NCBI RefSeq assembly: GCF_006352475.1
Contig: NZ_VCMZ01000003.1
Location: 1 to 64,000, forward strand
From: Acinetobacter pullicarnis
GTDB lineage: Bacteria; Pseudomonadota; Gammaproteobacteria; Pseudomonadales; Moraxellaceae
DNA length: 64,000 nt
Direction: 5' to 3'
Shown: in pieces, positions 15,780-24,379 of the stretch
How positions within the stretch are numbered: position 1 is the first letter of the stretch
Layout: each line of letters opens with the position of its first letter
Program-made: the position numbers and the translations under genes
Notes under the pieces: generated by a model
Told to the model about the DNA's origin: nothing
The model's database searches: none
The model's input: the letters and a program-made list of their open reading frames with translations, nothing else

Positions 15780-18031
15780 CGGGCGCCATCGCTGACGCAC
15801 TACATCAACTTCAGCGGCATCGGGGCCTGATTCGCGTTGGCGAGCCCAAGGCAAGCGGTGCATCGACGCAAATAGAAGTCGATGTTGCCGTCCAACTGCC
15901 AAACAGGTCACGGCGTAACGGCGTCTCCGAAACCGGAGTGCGCGCTGTCGAGACATGCGTGCTGGTATTCGGCAGTGATTGGCCCCTGTCCGCGCCCAAG
16001 CCTTTCTTGCGTGCGGACTTTCCGCTCAATTTGCCGCACATCAACCCCCATCGCGAAGGTGAGCTGGTCTCGCCTTGCCTGTTCGAGGGGTCCTTGGACG
16101 AACTGCTGCATCGGTTTGGTCTAGACGCCATTGTCGATCAGTTGGTCGATTGGCTGCACAAGGCTGCGGCCGGAACATTGCTGGACTTGGAACAGGGGTG
16201 GGAGCCGACGCGCCGAGACAGTTGTCCTTCGACCATTGTATTCAGTGCCGAAAAGGTTGCGGCCTCCGCACCTGCTGACGGCACGATTCTGGTAGTTCCC
16301 GCAGGCTACGTGACGATTGATGGCGGGCTATACGCCATCCTCAATGCCGAACTGACCGCACAAATCGATGCAGTGTTCGTCCATGATGTTCACAACGACA
16401 AATTGGGCAAGTGGGGAAATGGCCATACTGCGGCCTTCATTGCGCGGGCTCCAATGACCGACGGCCACCCGCACATGGTCGGACGCTACCAACCGGAGAC
16501 GGTTGTCGATCTCGCGACGCTGCTTGATCTAGCAGCGGAACTTGGCATTGATCGCGACGCGTTGGCCCAAGGCTTGGATGGTTATTACGGACGCTCGATC
16601 CTGGATATGCAGCAGGACTCGCGCGGCTGGGTGCATGGCTTGTACGCGATTGTAATTCTGACGGTACAACGGCCAGCGTCGCTTGTGGGTTCACCAGGGA
16701 GAAGTGTCGAGGTATTGCCCTACGCGGTGCGCTATGAACTCAACGCTAAAGCGCTCCTGGAGCGAAACGCCACGGTTCACCCAGCCTTTCACGCGCATGC
16801 GTTGTCTCCTGAGTTGCTAGCAAGGACATCCGGCATTCCACCAGCAGCCACATCGCAGCCGCTAGTCATACTCGGCTGCGGAAGTGTGGGATCGAAAATC
16901 GCGATGCAACTGGGGCGAGCAGGTTTCGGCTCAATGACTTTCGTCGACAACGAGTCCATGTCACCTCATAACGCGGCACGGCATGCACTCATTGAGCGGA
17001 CATCGGTACTGGTCCCACCTCGGAAGTCGGCGCGGATGAAGACGGCCTTTGAGGAGCTGTCGCATCTTCAATCGCGCGCGTTCGACACCGACGCCGTGAC
17101 CCTTCTGGTCGATCCGGCACAGTTCGCCACAGTCATTCCGCAGGATGCGGCTCTCATCGTGGATGCGACGGCCTCACTTCAGGTGCTGGCCGCAGAAACA
17201 CAATCAGCAGTACTGAACCAGTCTCCTGCCCGCCTGGTACGGATCGCGATGTATGGTCAGGGCCGCTGTGTCGCGGTTTTGCTTGAAGGACCTAGTCGCG
17301 CCGGTCGGGTTGACGACCTCACGGCATTCTTGTTCGAGTGCTGTCGGTTTGTGCCGGAACTGCGGGCATCGATTGCTGGGGATACGTCGGAGCCGACGCG
17401 CATTTTTGTGGGCGACAACTGCCGTTCACTGACGATGCCAATGTCTGATGCCGTTGTTTCGCGTTCTTCGTCACTGGCCGGTCTGCAACTGGAACGCTGG
17501 CTCGTTGGCGGGCTTCCGAAGGAGGCGATGCTTTGCACCGGGATCTCGGATGCCGAAGGCCTCGGCATGGCATGGACCCGCGCCAGTCTTGGCCCGACCA
17601 CTGTGCTCGACGTAGCTGATGATGGTGGCTGGAACATTCGGATTCTGCACCCAGTCGTGCAAGCGATCCATGCCGATGCGCTGCACTGGGGCGCTCTGGA
17701 AACAGGCGGAGCCTTGGTCGGCCGCATCTCGTTTGAAAATCGAACCATCACCATTGCGGGCATCGTGGACGCGCCGCCTGACAGCATTCGAGAGGCCGCC
17801 TGCTTCGTCCTCGGAACGGATGGACTTGTTCAGAATTTGCGTGCGGCAAATGGAGCCTCTTTAGGGTATCTCACCTTCATCGGAACTTGGCACAGCCACC
17901 CGAAAGGCGGCCCACACTCGGGCATAGACCGAAACACATTGCGCAACATCGCCGAGGATGCTGGTGGTCTTCCCGCCGTGTCGTTGGTATGGACTCCGAC
18001 AGGACCCACATGTGCGGTGGATCGCTGGTAG
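15776..18031 (+). CDS. E2-E1-JAB triple-domain ubiquitin-conjugation-like protein
   Basis: A 751-residue fusion of three ubiquitin-pathway modules. Residues 1-150 resemble a bacterial E2 (UBC/RWD-like) fold: a PHINPH box then SPCLF with the candidate catalytic Cys near 101, followed by a QLVDWLHKAA helix. A Rossmann E1/ThiF adenylation domain begins at LVILGCGSVGSK (near 363) with VDNESMSPHNAARH. A JAB/MPN isopeptidase closes the protein: Glu in ETGGALVG near 640, then H706-x-H708 and S715-x-x-D718, the full metal site. Fused E2-E1-JAB proteins next to MBL genes were predicted as self-contained ubiquitin-like systems; related operons are antiphage. The ATG at 15776 overlaps the preceding stop; an upstream in-frame extension is open but would lie inside the MBL gene. 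No ubiquitin-like modifier is seen nearby. Confidence 0.85.
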   Translation: MTGAIADALHQLQRHRGLIRVGEPKASGASTQIEVDVAVQLPNRSRRNGVSETGVRAVETCVLVFGSDWPLSAPKPFLRADFPLNLPHINPHREGELVSPCLFEGSLDELLHRFGLDAIVDQLVDWLHKAAAGTLLDLEQGWEPTRRDSCPSTIVFSAEKVAASAPADGTILVVPAGYVTIDGGLYAILNAELTAQIDAVFVHDVHNDKLGKWGNGHTAAFIARAPMTDGHPHMVGRYQPETVVDLATLLDLAAELGIDRDALAQGLDGYYGRSILDMQQDSRGWVHGLYAIVILTVQRPASLVGSPGRSVEVLPYAVRYELNAKALLERNATVHPAFHAHALSPELLARTSGIPPAATSQPLVILGCGSVGSKIAMQLGRAGFGSMTFVDNESMSPHNAARHALIERTSVLVPPRKSARMKTAFEELSHLQSRAFDTDAVTLLVDPAQFATVIPQDAALIVDATASLQVLAAETQSAVLNQSPARLVRIAMYGQGRCVAVLLEGPSRAGRVDDLTAFLFECCRFVPELRASIAGDTSEPTRIFVGDNCRSLTMPMSDAVVSRSSSLAGLQLERWLVGGLPKEAMLCTGISDAEGLGMAWTRASLGPTTVLDVADDGGWNIRILHPVVQAIHADALHWGALETGGALVGRISFENRTITIAGIVDAPPDSIREAACFVLGTDGLVQNLRAANGASLGYLTFIGTWHSHPKGGPHSGIDRNTLRNIAEDAGGLPAVSLVWTPTGPTCAVDRW

Positions 18032-18076
18032 GGGTAAAGCCACCAGCACTTTATTGGCATAAAACAAGAGGGATGT

Positions 18077-19147
18077 ATGGCTGACTACTTCGAGATCGAT
18101 TTTCTTGGCGTCGAAACAGCAAAAAGCGGAGATGCGATCACGCTTCGCTATTCTGTGAATGGCACTGAGGGCGTGCACGTCGTTGACGGAGGATATCTGG
18201 ATACGGGAGATCAGATTGTCGAGCACCTGAAGACCTACTACGGAACAACAGTCATCGACCATGTGATTCTCACGCACCCTGATCGCGATCACGCAAATGG
18301 TTTGCGAAAAGTTCTAGAGCAGTGCACGGTCAGAAATCTTTGGATCAACAGGCCGTGGATCTATGCAGATCAGTTGATTGATCGATTCGAGACCTATGAA
18401 TCGGTTGAGGCGCTGAGACGGAAGTTGCGCTCCATCTACGATGCCACGGCAATTCTTGAGGATCTGGCGGTAGAAAAGGGAATTCCAATCCATGCCCCCC
18501 TTCAGGGGCAGAGCATCGGCCCCTTCACTGTGATGGCACCAACCCTGGGGCGCTATTTCGACCTGATTGTGGACTCCACGAAGACACCGGAGGCTGTTGA
18601 AGAAAGTGCTTTGGACAGCGCGTTGAGCGGCATATTCCGGGCAATGAAGGCCGCGACCGCCTACATCAAATCCCTGTGGGGCGAGGAGTATTTTCCGCCT
18701 GAGCCTACCAGTCGTGAAAATGAAATGAGTGTGGTCCAGTCGGCTGTCCTGAACGGTCATCGTGTCATGCTTACTGGCGATGCCGGGCGTGAGGCGCTGC
18801 AAGAGGTTATTGACTACGCGCCATTTGCCGGACTCGCGTTGCCAGGCATTCGGTATTTTCAGGTGCCCCACCATGGCGGGCGGCACAATGTCTCGACTGA
18901 AATTCTGGACCAACTGGTTGGTTCACGGTTGGACAGTATGCCGATCCAGCATACCTGGAATGCCATTTGCAGTTCTGCCAAAGCCGATGAGGATCACCCG
19001 CGGAAGTCCGTAATTCGCGCTGTATTACACCGGGGTGGGCACTGGGCGGCAACCGAAAGCAAGAATCTCCGCATCGGGGCGGGCATTACCCGCGATGGTT
19101 GGGTATCAATTCCTCAAGCGGAGTACCCCGAAGAACAAGAGAGTTGA
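18077..19147 (+). CDS. Metallo-beta-lactamase-fold hydrolase 2 of the E2-E1-JAB operon
   Basis: A 356-residue MBL-fold protein, distinct from the first. Its ligands are in LTHPDRDHANG (near residue 66), MLTGDAGREA (near 231) and QVPHHGGRHN (near 262), the ComEC/Rec2-like signature. An insertion around 100-215 is mostly helical. It starts 45 bases after the E2-E1-JAB stop with AAGAGGG ahead of the ATG, so it belongs to the same operon. Two MBL proteins flanking one fusion protein suggest two hydrolytic steps or an enzyme/inhibitor pair; this is inference. Confidence 0.8.
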   Translation: MADYFEIDFLGVETAKSGDAITLRYSVNGTEGVHVVDGGYLDTGDQIVEHLKTYYGTTVIDHVILTHPDRDHANGLRKVLEQCTVRNLWINRPWIYADQLIDRFETYESVEALRRKLRSIYDATAILEDLAVEKGIPIHAPLQGQSIGPFTVMAPTLGRYFDLIVDSTKTPEAVEESALDSALSGIFRAMKAATAYIKSLWGEEYFPPEPTSRENEMSVVQSAVLNGHRVMLTGDAGREALQEVIDYAPFAGLALPGIRYFQVPHHGGRHNVSTEILDQLVGSRLDSMPIQHTWNAICSSAKADEDHPRKSVIRAVLHRGGHWAATESKNLRIGAGITRDGWVSIPQAEYPEEQES

Positions 19148-19151
19148 GTCT

Positions 19152-20105
19152 ATGAATGCGATGTCGCTCTCTGAGTTACCAACTTCAGTGCTCGAACTCC
19201 ACACATGGCCGTGGTGGCGAAGATATTGGAATCGACCGCCGGAACTGGTTCGGAAGCGGTGTGAAGCTTGGTGTGAACTATTGGAGCTTAGGGAGGCGGC
19301 AGGAAAAGGCGTGCGCCTCAACACCCCAAAATCGAAGATTTTTGATGACTCACGCCGTCGATGGAGCATCCTGGATAAACTCGACCGTGGCAACTTTACT
19401 TTGCGGAGTCGCTTTCCGGTCTCAGCCTGGGGCGCTAAGGAGGATTTTCCAAAGTCCACATGGATCGCTAGTGCAAGTGACGATGGCGCCTCACTTTGAA
19501 TGCGACGCAAGCGATATAGAGGGCATCTCCTCAAGTAAGTCAGCAGGCATGCCGCACGAAAATGTGGATGTCTTTGGTGCCTACTATATTGATGAGCAGA
19601 ATCGATATGCCAGAAAAGGAAAGCCCTCGCTCTGACTGGATGATGCGAGCTTAAAAGAGCTTTGTTCACATGGCGAAATCCGGCTAATGCACGGACGTGG
19701 CTCCGACACGTTTAGCGTGCGAGCTTGGGATGGCCGTTTTTCCTTGATAACAGTGGCGGATCTCACCATCTTGCGGGCGCCGTGCATGTCGCCACGCGCA
19801 TTGGCGCGAGCATTCACCACGCCTCGAAACTCTATCTCTACCAGCTCAACCATTTGACTGTGCAATGGCTGCTCGATGGATTTCATCTGGTATTGCTCCC
19901 CAGGTATTTGGATGGACAGATGCTATGGACTGTGAAGAGCTTGGTAGGTTCTGGTTCGAACATGGAGTTCCCACCTGTACTGGGCGAAGGTTCGCTTTTG
20001 GCGTTCCCTCGGGGTTCGCAAATCGCCGAGTGCGTGATGGCAGAACTATTGAGTCAGGGGCACCACGATTTAGGCAATGATTTAAGGGAGGCACTGGCTG
20101 CGTAA
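19152..20105 (+). pseudogene. Broken downstream gene of the ubiquitin-like operon
   Basis: Coding sequence runs in three pieces. The first, from ATG 19152, is Trp/Arg-rich (TWPWWRRYWNRPPELVRKR) and stops at 19499. The second continues in a +1-shifted frame through HENVDVFGAYYIDEQNRYARKGKPSL, a TGA at 19633-19635 where Trp could be expected, then SLKELCSHGEIRLMHG. The third, from about 19735, runs through NSGGSHHLAGAVHVATR to a stop at 20105. Restoring two frameshifts and one codon would give about 300 residues. I do not recognise the family. It begins 4 bases after the second MBL gene, so it was probably the last gene of that operon. Confidence 0.45.
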
Positions 20106-20369
20106 CAGCAGTTCTTGACTGAATCGACGACTCCATGGACAAAGCAATTTTCATCTCCAATCTGCTGACAAGGATGTCTATGAATCACAGATAGTTGGAT
20201 TTCATGGCACAGTATCTATTCTTAGTAGTAATATTAAAAAATTAACCTTTAGGTTGAATATTTAATCCTATATGTTGAATAAAAGATAAAGTTAATATAA
20301 GATTGGTTAATACTGTAAAAAGTATTTACTCTTTCAATAATGAATGAGTAACGCAATAGGGTTACGAAA
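20106..20369. promoter_or_regulatory. Right edge of GC-rich island and XRE control region
   Basis: Composition falls sharply to AT-rich near 20150-20200. Ahead of the XRE gene lie a small palindrome (AACCT-TT-AGGTT, 20244-20255) and two direct copies of GTTGAATA (20253-20260 and 20274-20281), spaced 21 bases apart, about two helical turns. These are candidate autoregulatory operators; no gene is seen here. Confidence 0.35.
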
Positions 20370-20720
20370 ATGTCTAAACTAACAGATTTTGGAAAAGCGA
20401 TTAGGAAACTTAGGATTGATTATGATACCAATCTTAATGAACTAGCGACTTCAATTGGCGTTAGTTCAGCTTTCTTATCAGCTGTGGAAACAGGAAAAAA
20501 GCCAATAAGTGCTGAATTAATTACAAAAATTACAAACGCATTAGGTTTAAGTAAAGCAGAGGAAAATTTGCTTACACATGCTGCTAGTCAAAGTGTTGAT
20601 AATGTTACTGTTCGAACAAATAGCCCAGAAGAAGCAGAAATTGCTTTGATGTTTGCTAGACGAATTCAAGACGATACTTTGAATATGGCGCAACTTAGAA
20701 AAATTCTTGAGGAGAATTGA
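20370..20720 (+). CDS. XRE-family helix-turn-helix regulator paired with ImmA/IrrE
   Basis: A 116-residue protein. Residues 10-65 form a Cro/C1-type HTH with NLNELATSIGVSSAFLSAVE as the recognition region. The C-terminal half is short and helical. It ends 3 bases before an ImmA/IrrE peptidase gene, the classical arrangement in which the peptidase removes the repressor under stress (as in ICEBs1 ImmR/ImmA), or a type II toxin-antitoxin pair. Upstream repeats at 20244-20281 suggest self-control. Confidence 0.85.
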   Translation: MSKLTDFGKAIRKLRIDYDTNLNELATSIGVSSAFLSAVETGKKPISAELITKITNALGLSKAEENLLTHAASQSVDNVTVRTNSPEEAEIALMFARRIQDDTLNMAQLRKILEEN

Positions 20721-20723
20721 TAT

Positions 20724-21257
20724 ATGACATCTGGATGTATGCCTAGAGGTGTTAAAGTCGCGCCTTTAAGTAAACAAAGCATAAAACAAAAAGCACTCAT
20801 TATTCGTGACAAGATTTTTAAACTGTCACTAAATCAGTCAATAGATTTAAGTCGAGGCTTAGAACATCGATTGCATGAATTAGGTGTCATTTTAGAAGTC
20901 TGGGAAATTGAGGATATGCCTGATGTTGAGGCTTTAACTAATCCAGATGCTATGACTATTATTCTTCGTGCAGATACTTATGATGCTTTATGCGATGTAT
21001 CTGATCCAAAACATTGCCGTGCGCGATTTACTGTAGCACATGAAATAGGGCACTTAATTCTTCATGAGGGTTTTGCCTTAGCACGTGGTGCAGTCAGGCA
21101 TAAACATTATGAAGATTCTGAATGGCAAGCTGATACGTTTGCGGCAGAGTTACTGATGCCAACACAAGCATGTATTAATTTGTCTATTGAAGACATTCAA
21201 GAAAAATTCAAAGTTGGTTATAAAGCGGCTAGAAATAAATTTAGTTCTTTAAAATGA
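20724..21257 (+). CDS. ImmA/IrrE-family zinc metallopeptidase
   Basis: A 177-residue protein with the zinc motif HEIGHLILHEG (HExxH) near residues 110-120 and the downstream ADTFAAELLMP box typical of DUF955/ImmA-IrrE peptidases. Its probable substrate is the XRE repressor encoded just upstream. The start ATG at 20724 lies 3 bases after that gene's stop with GAGGAG in the preceding codons as ribosome site. It may regulate the neighbouring integrase module; that link is inferred. Confidence 0.85.
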   Translation: MTSGCMPRGVKVAPLSKQSIKQKALIIRDKIFKLSLNQSIDLSRGLEHRLHELGVILEVWEIEDMPDVEALTNPDAMTIILRADTYDALCDVSDPKHCRARFTVAHEIGHLILHEGFALARGAVRHKHYEDSEWQADTFAAELLMPTQACINLSIEDIQEKFKVGYKAARNKFSSLK

Positions 21258-21329
21258 AAAAACTGATATGAAAGCTATCTTTCATATCAGTTTCGGATAG
21301 TACACCCAAGGGCTATTCGGCTTACTCAG

Positions 21330-21407
21330 ATGACTACTATAAAGCGTGAGAACTTCATTGTAGATCATTTAAGTCAGCTTTTCAAATCTCCTTGGGAGAG
21401 GAGGTGA
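21330..21407 (+). CDS. Possible 25-residue leader peptide
   Basis: A tiny ORF (MTTIKRENFIVDHL, ending SPWERR) whose TGA overlaps the GTG start of the next small gene (GTGA). The GGGAGAGGAGG inside its last codons would serve as the ribosome site for that gene, suggesting coupled translation. No function is recognised, and it could be chance. Confidence 0.3.
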   Translation: MTTIKRENFIVDHLSQLFKSPWERR

Positions 21408-21565
21408 GCTATGTGCTTAAGAAATTAGGTACTCAAGAACCGCCGAAAGGCATGAAATGGATCTTTTGTAGATTCCGTAAAGTACGAGGCAATTCTGGCA
21501 AGGTGTTAGATGCGCATGAGTATGGTTATGAGGCATGGGCTTTTTTAGTTCCATGTGCAACTTAA
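21404..21565 (+). CDS. Small conserved-looking hypothetical protein (53 residues)
   Basis: Starts at GTG 21404 behind a very strong GGGAGAGGAG ribosome site. The peptide is basic and aromatic (GMKWIFCRFRKVRG, then DAHEYGYEAWAFLV), which looks like real coding sequence and resembles small phage or plasmid hypothetical proteins of Acinetobacter from memory. No function is known to me. Confidence 0.4.
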   Translation: MSYVLKKLGTQEPPKGMKWIFCRFRKVRGNSGKVLDAHEYGYEAWAFLVPCAT

Positions 21566-21628
21566 GTGATCTGGTGCACAGGCATTCGTGCTTGTGTGCT
21601 TTCTAAAATTAACAATGGAGTATTAAAT

Positions 21629-21859
21629 ATGTCTAATTACTTAATCAATCACAAAAATTGCCCTGAATGTGGTGGGCGTATCAAAGGTTATTATTATTAC
21701 TGTGGCCGTTGTGGGAATCAGGATGTCGTAAATTGGAAATTTACAGGCATATTCCTGATGATTGCAGGTGCTATTTTCTTTCTTGTTATGTATTTCTCAA
21801 CAAAAAAAATCTGTGAAAATACCTTTTTCTCGCAAGCTATATTCTGCAATTTTTTTTAA
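21629..21859 (+). CDS. Small zinc-ribbon membrane protein
   Basis: A 76-residue protein. The N-terminal half has two CxxC knuckles (CPECGG and CGRCGN), a zinc-ribbon; the C-terminal half has one hydrophobic segment (about residues 40-58). The ATG at 21629 has AATGGAG 8 bases upstream; an upstream in-frame extension is less likely. Function unknown; similar small proteins are common on mobile elements. Confidence 0.55.
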   Translation: MSNYLINHKNCPECGGRIKGYYYYCGRCGNQDVVNWKFTGIFLMIAGAIFFLVMYFSTKKICENTFFSQAIFCNFF

Positions 21860-21883
21860 ATAATTTATAGGTTGAGTATTAAC

Positions 21884-22129
21884 ATGTTTGAAGGATTCAT
21901 ACCTAATTATTCATGTTTATTGCATGCTAGAGATCTTGAAGGAAATATAATCGAAATCCATTTTTTTTCGAAATATACGCCAGAGCAAGCAATTGAAAAA
22001 AGCAAAGATTATTGGACTTATGATCTTATAAGGTTTATAGATTTTCCGACTCCTCAAAGATTTGAGTGGGGGAAAAAGACTATAGTCCATCCATTGGATA
22101 AAAAAGAATATACTGTTATATATAAGTAG
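21884..22129 (+). CDS. Hypothetical protein (81 residues)
   Basis: An AT-rich ORF with aromatic-rich sequence and no recognised domain. The ATG at 21884 is favoured over a TTG 12 bases earlier, with the GTTGAG stretch weakly matching a ribosome site. It lies in a run of four small same-strand genes between the ImmA pair and the integrase. Confidence 0.5.
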   Translation: MFEGFIPNYSCLLHARDLEGNIIEIHFFSKYTPEQAIEKSKDYWTYDLIRFIDFPTPQRFEWGKKTIVHPLDKKEYTVIYK

Positions 22130-22136
22130 GTTAGGA

Positions 22137-22388
22137 ATGAAAGTTAAAGATTTAATTGAAAAATTAGAAAAGTTTGATCCTGAATTAGAGGTTTTAATTG
22201 CCAATGAGGATGATGAGATCATTGGCCTAAACAACATGGTACGATTCTTTGATGTCAGTCATGTTTCTTCTGTTCATGCGGAAACACGAAGAAATGATGT
22301 AGAAAGGAATGTTGAATTTACATTCGTAGGAATGCCAACTAAACATTCTAGAGAGTTTATTTTCATTGATGTCGTTTCACAATTTTAG
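22137..22388 (+). CDS. Hypothetical protein (83 residues)
   Basis: Begins MKVKDLIEKLEKFDPELEV, a pattern seen in small phage and plasmid proteins of unknown function; the rest is an alpha/beta-looking acidic chain. It starts 7 bases after the preceding small gene, so they are probably co-transcribed. Confidence 0.6.
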   Translation: MKVKDLIEKLEKFDPELEVLIANEDDEIIGLNNMVRFFDVSHVSSVHAETRRNDVERNVEFTFVGMPTKHSREFIFIDVVSQF

Positions 22389-22421
22389 AATTTTTTTTTG
22401 AAATTACTTATAGAAGATTGT

Positions 22422-22658
22422 ATGAACAATAATTGTGAAAAATGTACTGTTTTATCTATAGATAGTATGCCGTTAGGCTGGAATACAATAGTAAAAGAAG
22501 ATTGGGTTGACGATCTAAGTGGCGGTACGGAATGGAAGCAATTTGAGTGTATCCATTGCAAATCTATTCATAATATTAAGTATCGTGATGTGGGTGCTAG
22601 TCGCTCACGTTGGTTTTTCAAAAATGAATTGCCAAAATACTTAGGATTTAATGATTAA
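22422..22658 (+). CDS. Small cysteine-rich hypothetical protein
   Basis: A 78-residue protein from ATG 22422 (a TTG 24 bases earlier is the alternative). Cys pairs NNCEKC and CIHC suggest a metal-binding fold. It is the last of the small-gene run and is followed within 25 bases by a terminator. Confidence 0.5.
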   Translation: MNNNCEKCTVLSIDSMPLGWNTIVKEDWVDDLSGGTEWKQFECIHCKSIHNIKYRDVGASRSRWFFKNELPKYLGFND

Positions 22659-22679
22659 ATTCATGCAAAAATCTGAAAG

Positions 22680-22707
22680 AAAAAAGCGCCGTTGGGTGCT
22701 TTTTTTA
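22680..22707 (+). terminator. Rho-independent terminator after the small-gene run
   Basis: Arms AAAAAAGCGCC and GGGTGCTTTTTT around GTT, with one G-T pairing, followed by a run of T. It closes the 20.4-22.7 kb transcription unit. Confidence 0.65.
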
Positions 22708-22731
22708 ATTGTTCAAACCCTTCCTATGATC

Positions 22732-22836
22732 CTAGACACCTAATTTCAGGGCGATTGCAGCTACAGACTTGTGTGAGGTTGAAAGTGCATAATCAATTGC
22801 TTGCTTTTTAAATTCTGGACTAAAGCCTTTAGCCAT
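22732..22836 (-). pseudogene. IS3-family OrfA N-terminal fragment
   Basis: A 34-residue reading frame starting MAKGFSPEFKKQAIDYAL and ending by frame decay shortly after the helix-turn-helix start. It matches the N-terminus of IS3-family OrfA proteins; the remainder of the element is absent. The 22840-23040 stretch next to it is AT-rich with no gene. Confidence 0.5.
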
Positions 22837-23040
22837 TTTTACATCTATAAAGTTAACGTTACGTTATCTTTAGAAGTAAGCATTGTCCATATGGGCTGGG
22901 CTAGGATCAGTATAAGACTTATTTAACATTGATCACAGATAAGTAAGTTGTTGGGAAATTAAATTAGAGGTGGTACTCATGATGGTTACTAAAACTAAAA
23001 TATTTTCAATAATAAATATATAAAACAATATATTACAAAT

Positions 23041-23071
23041 ATATATGATGCGTAATATACGCATCATATAT
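23041..23071. repeat. Large perfect palindrome upstream of integrase
   Basis: Two perfect 14-base arms (ATATATGATGCGTA and its complement) around a 3-base centre, ending 62 bases before the integrase ATG. No T-run follows the arms, so an operator or a recombination-related site is more likely than a terminator. Confidence 0.5.
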
Positions 23072-23133
23072 AAAGCGTTCTATTTTGATATAATTGATCC
23101 AATCAACCACTTATTAGGTTTCATTTAAATTCC

Positions 23134-24333
23134 ATGAGTCTTACTGAAATTAAAGTTCGCCAAGCTCATTGCAAGGAAAAAACCTGTTTTTTATCCGATG
23201 AAGATGGGCTTAGCCTGAAGATTGAGCCGAGTGGAAGAAAATCTTGGTGCTATCGCTATACAGATCCACAAACTAAAAAACGTCGACGCATTCAGTTAGG
23301 TCTTTATCCTGATTTATCGCTGAAAAAGGCACGACAAGTCAGAGATGACTTTAAAGACAATGATTTCTGTTTTGAACATGATACTGCCTCTAATGTCATC
23401 ACCTTTGGTAAGGTTGGGGAGGAGTGGTTACAGTTCAAACTGAAAAATGCCTTCAACGATCTACCCCGCTGTGGTGTACTACAGTTAGCAGAAAGATGCT
23501 TACAGCAAGATATTTATCCAGACCTTCAGGATTTACCTTTTCAAAACATCAAGCGTTATGACCTGGTTTCAGTAATCAAAAAAATAGAGGGACGCCAAGT
23601 AAAAGAACCTGTCAAGAAAGCTTGTAGTTATTTGAACCAAATTTATGACTACGCTGTAGCGATGGGTTATTGTGAATTCAACATCGCTCATGGTTTAAAT
23701 AAAATCGCCATTAACAGTAAAATCAAGAAAAATTATCCGTATTTGAAAGCGGAGGATATATCTGATTTTAAGTATAAATTACAAAAATTGGATGCCCATC
23801 CGATTATTAAAAAAGCACTGATGTTTAAATTATATACTGGAGTGCGAGGGGCTGAATTGTTATTGTCTGAGCCTCATCATTTTGATTTAAATAAAAAAAT
23901 ATGGAAAATACCTGCCTTGAATATTAAACAGTTTCGACGAAAAGTCATATTAGGCCATGAGATTCCAGATTTTATAGTTCCACTTTCAAATCAGGCTTTA
24001 GAGATTTTGAAAGACGTCATGCAGTGGTCATACGGTGAAAAATACCTTTTTGCTAGCCCTCGCAAACACAATCAACCGATTCATTTTAATACTCTAAATA
24101 TGGCCATACGTAAGATGGGGTATGGCAAACATCAACTATCTTCTCATGGATTACGTTCTACTTTTAGTACCATTTTGAATGACTCAGGTTTGTTCCAAGA
24201 TAATTGGATTGAGGCACAACTTTCACATATTGATAAAAACCGTACCCGTGCCAGCTATAATCACGCTGACTATTTAGCTCAACGGACTGAAATGATGCAG
24301 TGGTGGGGTGATTATTTAAGTACTAGTAAGTGA
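23134..24333 (+). CDS. P4-type tyrosine integrase
   Basis: A 399-residue integrase with the N-terminal DUF4102 arm-binding domain (DEDGLSLKIEPSGRKSWCYRY, within residues 20-45), a SAM-like core-binding region, and the catalytic domain: Arg in TGVRGAEL near 236, H-x-x-R in HGLRSTFS near 338, SHID near 361, and the Tyr nucleophile in RASYNHADY near 374. All catalytic positions are present. Such enzymes integrate genomic islands, often into tRNA genes, but no tRNA or att repeat is visible here. Upstream it has a large palindrome; downstream the sequence breaks into IS debris 46 bases after the stop, so the element's other end has been rearranged away. Confidence 0.9.
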   Translation: MSLTEIKVRQAHCKEKTCFLSDEDGLSLKIEPSGRKSWCYRYTDPQTKKRRRIQLGLYPDLSLKKARQVRDDFKDNDFCFEHDTASNVITFGKVGEEWLQFKLKNAFNDLPRCGVLQLAERCLQQDIYPDLQDLPFQNIKRYDLVSVIKKIEGRQVKEPVKKACSYLNQIYDYAVAMGYCEFNIAHGLNKIAINSKIKKNYPYLKAEDISDFKYKLQKLDAHPIIKKALMFKLYTGVRGAELLLSEPHHFDLNKKIWKIPALNIKQFRRKVILGHEIPDFIVPLSNQALEILKDVMQWSYGEKYLFASPRKHNQPIHFNTLNMAIRKMGYGKHQLSSHGLRSTFSTILNDSGLFQDNWIEAQLSHIDKNRTRASYNHADYLAQRTEMMQWWGDYLSTSK

Positions 24334-24379
24334 AAATCGTACTGAACCGTGCCGGGTTTGTCGGAGAGTCAATATTTTT

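Noticed and set aside
22900..23133. tRNA attachment site for the integrase
   Set aside because: No tRNA-like fold or terminal repeat found on either side.
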